A DNA stretch of 64,000 bases from Sphagnum magellanicum. Lineage: Eukaryota > Streptophyta > Sphagnopsida > Sphagnales > Sphagnaceae. The notes under the pieces are model-generated. The model saw only the letters and a program-made list of their open reading frames with translations. It ran no database searches and was not told the DNA's origin. This document shows positions 35,301-45,239 of this stretch, in pieces. Every line of letters begins with the position of its first letter. Position 1 is the stretch's first letter. The translations under genes and the position numbers were made by a program. The stretch covers positions 12,406,038-12,470,037 of the forward strand of contig CM038923.1 of NCBI GenBank assembly GCA_021904315.1, written 5' to 3'.

Positions 35301-38300
35301 ACATGGTCTTGGAAGAAGGCACAGAAGCAAATGGTTACAAGCCTTCTTCCTTTTGAAAACCTATCTAGCTTGGTAAAGAGATCCTTGCCTGTATCCTCAA
35401 TGGAGACAACGAGAGTAACTTCTCCCGTACCACTGCTATCTATCTGGGACTTGGGTGACCAATCCCGCCATCGCTTGACACATGCATGGGAACTCAAAGG
35501 GCCATTTTTCATGCTCAACCTCGGTGCCGATATACTTCGGCTTGGCCACTGGGAGCTGTCCCCACTCACAACTAACACAGGGTTATACTCAACACCATCA
35601 ACATAGACACTCATTGGATATGAAGGATTCTCCCCAGCCGCTGCTGCTTCTGTGGAATCAACGAGGTCAAGTAGATCTTCCCTCCCAGGCACCCCTGGTT
35701 GAGTCACCTTCCACTGTGCTTTGTCCACTAAGCGAATGCACACAAAGATGCTCCCTTGTTTTGTAAACTGCAACCCATGAAAAAACCCACCTGACCCTTA
35801 AGCATCCTAAATTTGTAATCTGCCTGAATCAAAAGGTATAATTGAGTGCCAAAAAGTCTGAGATGGTCCTAAACCCTAAACCCTAAACTTGTCTAGCAAA
35901 GTAGTAATTAGGTAGGGAATTGCTAACCTTGATGGCATTTCCAATAAGATTGATAAGAACCTGCACAACAAATCCCAGTAGTACTAAGTATCTATTTTCC
36001 CAAAGTTTGTCGAAGTCCAAAGAAAACCCCATCCATTTTTCAGATGATGTCCCCATAAGCAACTGGGACATCTACAATAGATGCATCCTGTGAGCATGCA
36101 ACAGCCCAGTTCTCACAACTGTACTCAGTGGGCACATTGTTTGAGCCCTTTCTTTTACAGAACAAAAAGTGCTGCAGCTGACCAGCACTTAAATGACTCA
36201 ACATGCAAACTGAAAAAGTAGAAGCAAAGAATACCTGACGCAAGCGTCCTGGGTCACCATATAACCATGGTGGGACAGAATCATGTATCAAGGCAGCACC
36301 CTCCAAATTCTTCTGTTGGAATTTCTCTTCGAAAAGTGATAATATATTGTCAACCTCCTCACGAATGTCAAACAAGATGGATTCTTCTTCCATTTTTCCT
36401 GCCTCGATTTTGGACAGATCCAGCATATCTGATATAAGAGCACTGCCATTGGGGAAAAAAAGAAAAGAAAACACCCACAAACTCAGCACATCAACAAAAA
36501 GAAAATTTCAGGGAGACAGCTGAAGTAGCAGCAGCAGCAAAAAATGAGGTTCTGAATTTAGGCTGAATACTGGATAGATTTTGAGTCAGATGCAGGTGAC
36601 TTACACAAGAGCGTTGCCACTTGCCTGAGCAATTTTCACATACTCAAGCTGCTGAGGACTTAGATCTGTTTCCATTAGCAAATTTGTCATGCCTGCACCA
36701 ACCCAGTTCAGGATAAGGACCAGAGGCCTTGTTCATGTATTCTTCCTAATCTAGCAATTCATTACACAACCATGTACTCCCAAGCCAAGGAGCCTGACAA
36801 TAACATCATGTGCTTTTTCACAAGACTTTCCTGTAGATTAACAAGGAGACTGGACAATATTGTCATGTACACAACAAAGACACCTTACCCACGCTAAACA
36901 TTTCAGTCCAACAAAAGACCCTAAACCCCTAAACCCTACACCCTGTAGACATTTGAGCTGTTATCCAACTTTAGAAGAATTGTGGAAAGTAGGGAAATCT
37001 CACCAATCACACCATTCATGGGAGTCCTGCACAAATCCAACACACAGATCTTCAGACTCTCAGAAAGCAGATGCAGAGAGATTTCATTCTAGAATCCAAA
37101 ACCCTAAGACAACACTCTCCACATAGAGACAACATATCTGCAATTTCACTGCACAAATTTCACTGTACCATGGTTCATGCAGCAGAAGACCCAGGTTCCA
37201 GCAGAGATCCAAAGATGTTGTTTTCTTAACTATGTATGGATATGGTAGACTGTGTATTAATACCCCTACCAGGAGGACAGAAAATTGTTGACAGGGTCCC
37301 AAGTCGGGTAGGCAGGAAGATTGTTTGTTACCTGATTTCATGAGAAACAGTGGCAAGGAAACTGGATTTGGCTTTGTCAGCTGCTTCTGCAGTACTTTTG
37401 GCCGCATGCAAGTCCGCATTCATCTTTTCCATCAACCCAACATCTCCTTCAATAGTCTGCATCCTCTTTACTACAAGATACACAGCAACTGTGCAAAATA
37501 CAACCACCACTGACATAAGTAGAGGCCAGGCAATAATGCTCTTCAATGCATAGAGCCTGAGATTCCCGAGATATGAGCACTTGAGCTGAAATAACTGTGA
37601 TCCATAACTGAAGGGGACAACTATCGTGTCCGATTTTCCAGCTGTCACGTTCTTGCCATAAAAGTATACCGCACAAGGATCCTCTGTCAGACTGCAATTA
37701 TAAAAAGAATTAAAACCCCCTGATGCTGCCACTAGCACTGCTGCACTGGTACCCAAACCATCAGTGAACCTGTCACGCCCCCACATCAACAAAAAAAAAC
37801 TTTGCAAAAATCAGTAGCAATCGCAAATCACTTCAGTAGACGGTCAGGCATCAAATCTTCTTTGATAACAATCAGGGTTTATTTATACTGTTGTTGTTTT
37901 TACCTGTCAATCACTTCACCGAAGACATCTGCGACATTCAAGACAGTGACAATATAGCCAACATCATCCTGGTCTCGCAAGCCGACTGTGGTGAGGGTAC
38001 TACTATTGTGATTCCCATAGTATGGTAGGAATGCGCCCATTCGCCAAGTCTGAGATGCAGGAAATGGTGGAGACAAGGTAAAGTTCCCTGTGTCCCGAGA
38101 GTCAAAGAGTGCTGGTTCGAAAAACGGATACCCAGCGATATCGAGCAGCAAGATCGAGGTATTCAAGGCTGACTGATAGACAACTGGAGCATATTCAGAA
38201 GCATTCGCCCGGGGAATCTTGATCCCTTCAGAGCCATACGTGTAGATGGTCGCATTGTACTCTTTCTCGATTGCTGCTCTTTGATCTGCCAGCACTCGTA

Positions 38301-38841
38301 AGCTGTACACTAAGCTTTGGACATGAGGCCGCAGAAAGAGTGTCTGTGAGGTGAAGACTTGCCATATGTTTTGGTCCACATTTGGCAAACTTGCTACTAA
38401 ACCCAATATCACGAAAGATGCTGCCAAATTGTTCTCAACCTCAGACATCAACATCTGCTCCACAGACACACACAAACACCAAAGCAGCAACAGCCCCCAA
38501 AAAGGAAGGGTTAATAGTTCTCTCAGTGGAAGGACCAGACCGACCCACTAGGGTGAAGGAAGGAAGGGCCTGCTCACAACCCTTTCAACAAAACCGATCT
38601 CAAATACAGATGGTAATCATACCTCTCTGCGGTTCTCGCATTGGAGCGCAATCTGTTGTCGCTTACTTTCCAGTGAGTTTCTGTACAACACCACGCCAAC
38701 AGCTACCACTAGCAGCCATGCAGAGAGAGCGCAAATGGTGCGTACCACTGCGGAACGTAAGGGATTCCTACTCCAGCACGGCATCGACTTCAGCCTTCCA
38801 CCATCCCATGATCTCCTCCTGCTGCTGTTCACTGAGGCCAT
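32387..38841 (-). CDS. CHASE-domain hybrid histidine kinase (cytokinin-receptor-like), complete, 15 exons
   Basis: Exons in transcript order: 38841-38623, 38457-37904, 37769-37332, 37026-37004, 36692-36605, 36442-36235, 35960-35928, 35767-35389, 35163-35051, 34744-34532, 34251-34166, 33979-33664, 33349-33185, 32806-32591, 32470-32387. Total 3,135 nt, 1,044 residues. Membrane helix at 31-52, extracellular CHASE domain (about 100-300; [41 protein letters not shown]), second helix 336-358. Kinase core: H401 in SHEIRTPMNG, N-box NLIGNAIK (514-521), DTGIGIP (646-652), GTGIGLSI (676-683). A receiver-like domain (743-867) is degenerate in its acidic pair (LVDPH) but keeps D797 and K850. The true receiver has D892, D893, phospho-acceptor D940 and K1017. 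This is the layout of AHK2/3/4 cytokinin receptors: hormone binding at the ER or plasma membrane starts a His-Asp phosphorelay. The CHASE sequence is divergent, so cytokinin as ligand is not certain. Nothing looks broken. Confidence 0.92.
34453..34469. repeat. telomere-type repeat (telo-box) in a kinase intron
   Basis: AACCCTAAACCCTAAAA, two units of the plant telomere heptamer, within the intron between exons 10 and 11. Confidence 0.8.
35164..35388 (-). other. GC-AG intron of the histidine kinase gene
   Basis: Exon 8 ends ACAG and the intron begins GCAAG, the standard extended consensus of the minor GC-AG donor class (AG|GCAAG). The acceptor is TGTGCAG. Joining here gives DTGIGIP, the invariant G1 box, in frame. 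No usable GT lies near enough to keep that motif. Confidence 0.85.
35868..35888. repeat. telomere-type repeat in a kinase intron
   Basis: Almost three units of CCTAAAC in the intron between exons 7 and 8 of the kinase gene. Confidence 0.85.
36918..36945. repeat. telomere-type repeat in a kinase intron
   Basis: ACCCTAAACCCCTAAACCCT plus a diverged unit, within the intron between exons 4 and 5 of the kinase gene. Confidence 0.8.
37004..37026 (-). other. 23-nt micro-exon coding the residues after the phospho-histidine
   Basis: Bounded by TTTGTGCAG and GTGAGA, it supplies the end of Arg404 and TPMNGVI in phase 2 to phase 1. Without it the H-box cannot be completed and the downstream frame is lost. 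Confidence 0.85.
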
Positions 38842-39000
38842 CTGTAGTCTTCTCCGGCCACTGCTCGAATTCTACTACTACCCAAGTTTTTCTAGCTCAC
38901 CTGCTGCTTGTCCTCCAGACTTGCTTGTGGCTAATCCCTATTTCCATATACTCATACTAGCCTTGAATCCCATCTCTCCTACTTCCAAATCCATCGCTCG

Positions 39001-39078
39001 CCCATCTCTCCTCCTTCAAGACCCATCTCTCCTTCTTCAAGGCCCATCTCTCCTTCTTCAAGGCCCATTTCTCCTCCT
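39001..39078. repeat. 21-bp tandem repeat upstream of the kinase gene
   Basis: Units start at 39,001, 39,022, 39,043 and 39,064, each CCCATCTCTCCTTCTTCAAGG or a close variant; the last is partial. Confidence 0.9.
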
Positions 39079-39201
39079 CCATCGAGCGAGCGAGCTCTCT
39101 ACTATAAATCCTGCAGTTGCTCTTCAGTACCCAGTTGATCTCTCTTGCATGTATCTAAAACCCTAGCCTGTCCTCCTCGCGCGGATGTCCATCACCTTCA
39201 C

Positions 39202-39202
<1 letters not shown>

Positions 39203-39231
<29 letters not shown>
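39203..39231. repeat. CT microsatellite
   Basis: About 14 CT units in the pyrimidine-rich DNA upstream of the kinase gene. Confidence 0.85.
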
Positions 39232-39234
<3 letters not shown>

Positions 39235-39855
39235 TCGGGGATTGTCCATCACCTTGACCTCGACTCTTGGCGGATGTTCACCTCTATGTCTCTCCAGGCA
39301 TCGTCAAATTCAGACAAACACCCAACAACAAAAAAATTCACAATTTTGTTGAAGCAGCCGAATAAGATTCCTGCAAACCTTCAAATTCTCCTCATCCCCA
39401 TAAATCGCCTTCTTCTTCTGCTTCTTGTGGTTCTTACTACGGAAAACATGGACGGTGCCACATCGCCGCTCCTTCACCTGTTCTCCTTCACATCACAAAA
39501 TCTCTGTACTTGCAGCTGCGACCCACTGAAACCGCTGGCTGTGCCACAGAATCGAGATCATTCCGGCGTCAACGCCGCACGATTGTGATCGGGCAACACA
39601 CCCCAATCTCCTCTCTCTCTCTCTCTCTCTCGGGCGCGCGCTCGCTCGCCCGCGCGTTCTGCGCTCGATCTCTCACGCATACGGTAGCGATCTACGCCAA
39701 TGTACGCGTACTTACGAAAATGTCAACGTAGAAGATACACTGTATAAATACGTAATCATGACGAGATATGTACGTATTCATGTACTTAGGATGTGTTGTG
39801 TAGGTCGGTATCTGAATCTTTACTTACCAGGGTTAGTTACTAGGGTTAGTCTGGG

Positions 39856-39937
39856 CCAGGGTGAACCAGCACCCACGTGGGATTATTTTGGGGATTTTTT
39901 TACCATGGTACCAACGGTGGGTGCTGGTTCAACCCAA
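39856..39937. repeat. short hairpin element with GGTGAACCAGCACCCAC ends
   Basis: GGGTGAACCAGCACCCAC at the left and GTGGGTGCTGGTTCAACCC at the right are near-perfect inverted repeats around about 45 bases. Similar half-motifs recur at 44.96, 48.21, 48.41 and 48.99 kb, so this may be the end pair of a small DNA-transposon family. No convincing target duplication was found. Confidence 0.45.
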
Positions 39938-40069
39938 GGCGGTTAGTTTATAAACTACGTTGGCTATTTTTCAACTAGGGTTTGATGCATGTCTTGTGAT
40001 TGGTGGAAATTTTAAACAGCCAATCACAGATCGTTGTCATCCTCAACTTATAGATAAACTTAGATAAAT

Positions 40070-40350
40070 AAGTAATTCAAAAATATTAGAATAATTAATA
40101 CAAAAGTATTAAAGTAAGTAATTCGAAATATTAGAATAATTAATTCAGAAATATTAAATTAAGTAATTCAAAATATTAGAATAATTAGCACAAAAATATT
40201 AAAGTAAGTAATTCAAAATATTAGAATAATTAATACAAAAATATTAAAGTAAGTATTTCAAAATATTAGAATAATTAATTCAAAATATTAAAATAATTAA
40301 TAAAAATATTAGAATAATTAATTAACATACTAAAATAAGTATTTCAAAAA
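40070..40350. repeat. AT-rich tandem repeat, period about 45 bp
   Basis: About six diverged units contain AAATATTAGAATAATTAAT and AAAGTAAGTAATTC. No coding capacity. Confidence 0.75.
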
Positions 40351-41865
40351 TTTACAAAAAAACCTTTTTAAAAGTGAAATCACACCCCCCCCCCAAGTTT
40401 TAACTTTTTACCACCTGGTAAAAATTTTGGTAAGTAATTCTTCCATTTTCTGATTTATTTATTTGTTTATTTATTTACTTATTTAAATTACTCTTGTTTG
40501 ACTTTTTACATCACCAATGTAAGTAAGTTACTAGTAGATTTCCTTCTAGCATGTGCTACAAGTAGTAAGTTACTACAACATTCCAGGCTCATTCTAAAGT
40601 TCTGGAATGTGTATTTCTTTGCTGTAATCTTTTAGGAGAATTCCGCCTACTACAGGCTTATTCTAGAGTTCTGGAATGTGTTGTGGTTGTGGAGAAAGTC
40701 TACTTACTAATAGGTAAATTGCTGTTTGTTACAAACAATTACTAAATTAAGCCTACTAATTTGCCTTAGTGCTGGAATGTTTTTTTTTTTTTTTAAAGAC
40801 TTTTTTTTTCCTCAAGGAAAATAAAAACTCTGATGGAATATTTTGGGAATACCTTAATTAATACCTTGGCCAATTCGACACTAATTATATTATTTTCAGA
40901 AATGTTGAAATTTTCAAATTTTATTTTTTCCAAAAATCAAAAAAAATTGTGAAGGAAAATAGTGGATATTTAAGAATATTCCATTTGTTGAAATGAATGT
41001 TTCAAAATTAATTAATTAATTATTCAACGGACATGTGTTGAAATGGCCAAGGTACTATGGTATATTTCATTTGTTGAAATATGGAAATTTGAAAATTATT
41101 TAACAAATCTATGTCAAAGTGGCCAAGGTATTATGGTACCTGCTCAATACTGGTCAATTTTAAAAGGAAGCTTGTTTAAATGTTTAAAAAATTCCATTGA
41201 GGATTTTTTTTTTAATTTTTTAGTGTTCATTAGAGTTATCCTTAAAGTAATGGATATACACCTGCAAAAAAGTAGACTGGGGGTGAAACTCAGAAAACCA
41301 TCAATTTTGGTGATAAATTGAGTTTCATCCTGTCTTTTCTTTTTCCTGAGCGCCCTGCACTGCACTTGCTTATATTTTCACTGCTCTTACTTATTAATAA
41401 TTAAACTACTGTAATTACTCTCGAACCTTGTGCATTTTTAGATGCTGAGTTTCATCATTTCATACTGAGATTGAATAAAATTTCCTTACTTTGCGGACAC
41501 CATCGAAGAGGAGAGTTCCATTTGCGGATGGGATGGTGCGTATTCCCCATCTCAAAACATTATTATATCATCGGCCTCTCCCAAGTTGCCAAAATATCCT
41601 CCAAGTTGAACTAATGGGGCCCTTCACCATGCAAATTCCTTCTTAATGACTAGTCGACACCACTTACATTTTTATAGTTTTCCATTACAAGAATGCTTCA
41701 TCATCACATCAACACCACTCAAACGTACTATGGGAATTTGTGCCTTTGCCATTAGTCTAGGCCAAAAATGATTAAGAATAAAAATACGTTGTAAAAATTT
41801 GTAATAATCTGAAATGAGATGAACAAACATGCACCCAATGGGCTCAATTTTTTTCCTTTTGTGGG
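40351..41865. other. intergenic, AT-rich
   Basis: No supported gene. CATTCCAGGCTCATTCTA.AGTTCTGGAATGTG-like sequence occurs twice (about 40,579 and 40,649), and GGCCAAGGTA.TATGGTA occurs twice (about 41,045 and 41,121), suggesting small eroded duplications. Confidence 0.4.
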
Positions 41866-41879
41866 AAGGTGAAGGGGTG

Positions 41880-42172
41880 TTGGGTTTTTGTTGTTCCCAA
41901 TGTGTTCCCATCACGTTTCACTTTGTTCTCCAAATGTTCCCCCAGTTCCAATGTGTTTTCCCAATATGCTCCCAATATCATCACACTTTATCCCATGTCC
42001 TCTGCCCTAACTTCTAGTATTATTGCAACCTATATAAGTTGCTTGAAAGCACAAGACAACAAAATAACTATTTTGGGATTGTACTAAACTTAATTAAATT
42101 TTTTTGTGATGTGCCAATCAAAGATGCCCATCAAATAAATAAATAAACTTTTGAGTCCCCATAATATTAATA
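41880..42172 (+). repeat. dispersed repeat, copy 2 (possible solo LTR fossil)
   Basis: Second copy of the unit at 17,085-17,431: GTTCCCAATGTGTTCCCATC, a TATA-like CCTATATAAG near 42,030, and CCAATCAAAGATGCCC near 42,115. It is shorter than copy 1 and diverged from it, so the family is old. No adjacent element genes were recognised. Confidence 0.4.
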
Positions 42173-45100
42173 TGAACCACACTCTAGTATAATATAAATC
42201 CTACATGTAATCTTCTCCAATGTACAATAACTTCCCTCAAAATAAAATTTCACATAGGTATCAAAGGGAATGGCATGGCCAATAACCTAGCCAAATGTGA
42301 ACATTTACAACCATACCTACAACTTGCTCATAATCTCATTCACACATAGCACCTTCCCATATTGGGGTTCAAAGTGAAAGATTCCATCCAAGCCATATCC
42401 AAAATATACACACATACCTTCGCTCGTTCACATTGACAAAATCCTACATGAAATGTTTTTCACAATACCCTCCATTTCACAAATAGCTCAACAACTCAAC
42501 CTTGATCAAAACATTATCCAATCATTTTTGGATCCACCCATAAGTCTCCACATCACATATAACTCGTGTATTTTGTTTTCCAAATGCCCAATTATATGGG
42601 CAATTGTTAGAAACATTTATCATGACCTACCTTTTTCCTATCCTCAATGTGCAAACTATGTGAACCTCTCACACACATGTTGAGACATGACCACACCTAT
42701 TATCCTCCTATCGATATTTGATAATCCATGGTTTATACATTTATACATAGATCAACACAACAAAACTCTATGCATATTTTTAAAAATTCCTTCCCACCCA
42801 TCACACTACTAGATGCAAATGCTTTGTTAATGATTTTGTTTTAAACAATTTCCTCATAGAAAGCATTATGCCCCCTTGGCTCATACCATGTTCTTGTTCC
42901 AAACTAAAATGTTCTCATCATGCCCATTACATTCATATATTTTCCTACTAGATGGCCTCCCCCACACACATCCCTCCCTCCCTACTAGCCTTACCCCCTT
43001 CAATTTACATCCAATTCATCAAATTCAATTATTGTCACAATCAATTCCCAAGAGTTGTCATCAAGTGAACGACAATTACAACACTCTCCTAAACACCATC
43101 CATCTATGAGCATGGCTAGTTGATCCCTCATAATCTACATTGCTAATCAAAGTGGAGTGCATTTACATTTTCCTTTGAATACACATGCATGAAGTTGAAT
43201 CTTGAGTTCCCCTTAACACCAATTCACATGGCCATCCCCCTCTCTAAAGAGAACAACTTTCCTAACTTTTCCATCCCCCATTACCCAATCCCCCTCGCAA
43301 TTGCTATATAGTGGCTTAAATTTCATTGAAATGAATGGCATAAAACCCACCCCTAACTAGGGGCGACAACCTTTTGGTGAAAAGGCTTTCATTTATGAAT
43401 ACCAACTAATGCATTTGTCTTATATCAATCTCCCTCCATTTGGAGATTTTTTTCCAATTTTCCTTTTTCATGTAATAATTTTATGAATTATAATATTGAA
43501 CATATTAGTTGACTTCAAAATTTCCACTTTGAAATTTGGATTATATGGTTTTTATTATTACATATTTAAAAAATATTTTGTTAATTTGTTTGGATGTGAC
43601 CATGCTACAAACCTCCCAAGTCCCAACTCATGGGAGCCCCACTTTGCTTTCAATTTTCATAGAAATCCCTTGACAAGGTGGTGTGCATGTTTGTCATTTT
43701 ACAATTTTCAAACCAATGAGACAAAATTTATTGATAGTAAAGTGATTTTTATGTTTAATTGCAATTTTAGATTCTAAAATGATTTTTTTCACTTTAAAAA
43801 AAATCTGAAATTAAGTCCAATAATTTAATTGCAATAGTATTGAGATGGGTGACCTTGTAGGAGGTTGAATATATTTGTGCCAACAGCACAAGGACTCACT
43901 ACTCTTGTTGATATCACATTTACACACCTTAAAGGATAATCTCTCAATTTTTTTAAAAAGGGTGTCCAAATTGGGTGTTTGGGGGAGAAAAAATGTTTTT
44001 TAAAACTAACCATTTCTAACCTCCTAGAAGAGGCATCAATGGGATATAATGAATAAATCTAAAAATATGGATGCCATACCAATATAAGTTCAATAATTTG
44101 TGAAAACAACCAAATAAACATGTTTTTGTTGAGGTCTTTACGACATGAAGAAATTTTCACACATGTAAAAAAAAACATAGGATTACATTAAGTATGTTCT
44201 TGTTCTCCAACTCATATGAAGATGCAATTTCTTGAATATGTGATCATGTAACACATAGATTTTTTTTTTTTTGGAAATTCATATCTACGATTCACTTAAT
44301 AACTTCATGCAAAATTCAAACCTTGCCAATGTTTTAAACATTTTCAAAGAATGTGAGGATTGTGGTTCAATTCATATTTTGTCACATAGAACAAATTCTC
44401 GAAAAGTTGATCACAAAAGCCAAAATTCAAATTATATTACATAGGCCATTACATCTTTCAATTTGTGTTGAAAGAAGAAGGCTTATTATGGTTTTACTAT
44501 ATGAAATATATGTGTCATGAACAATTAATGATGGTTGAAATGGAAGGAACCTCATGTGTGAAAACTCTTCACCCAAGTTATGATTAAAATATGCATATAA
44601 TGGTCACATATGTTGTAGCCACATATATTATATGTAGGTTTAGACTAAATCAAAAGGGGGGTTATGTGTAAGGAAAGGGTTTGCTCTTAAACTCTTTTAG
44701 GAATTGAGGTTCTTGTCATAAGGCTAAGTGAAGGCATCAAAATTCTATTACATTTCTTACATACTTACAACTACATGCATGCCTAACTATCGTAGGTAAG
44801 CATGTAAGGAATGTAAGAGGTTAAGGTTATTGTGTAAGTCCTTGGTGATACTACATGGTAGATGCATGCAGATGGTTAGTAGTTAGTATACCATGGTTAA
44901 AAGAACCATGAGTGGACTGACAATCCGAAACTTTTCACACTTCAAAAGTTGAGCCAAAATGAACCAACACCCACAAAAATGCACCGATTTGTTGTTCCAT
45001 CCATGGGATGGTTTGCATTTTTTCATCCATCTTTTGACCCTATGTTAACCAACATTGCACCATAGTCAACCTTTTTTGGTTAATGACCATTGATCTTTTC

Positions 45101-45235
45101 TTTCGTTGGCCACATTTTTCCAACCTTCACCTCCATATTACCCTCCGACCTAACTACCCTATTGACCTAGTTGCCCCACTGACCTAGCTTCCTGGTTGAC
45201 TTACATCTTGACTTACCTACCAACTAACACCCAAC
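42173..45235. other. intergenic, AT-rich
   Basis: No supported gene. Short open frames near 42.5 and 42.9 kb show no domain. Nothing else recognised except a GAACCAACACCCAC motif near 44,960. Confidence 0.45.
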
Positions 45236-45239
45236 CCTC

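Larger units (their letters stand above)
38842..39720 (-). promoter_or_regulatory. upstream region of the kinase gene with CT-rich repeats
   Basis: Probable 5' leader and promoter by position. It contains a 21-bp tandem repeat (39,001-39,078), CT microsatellites at 39,203-39,231 and 39,611-39,630, and a short CpG-rich stretch GGGCGCGCGCTCGCTCGC at 39,631-39,648. GA/CT tracts are common near plant transcription starts. No TATA box is called. Confidence 0.4.
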
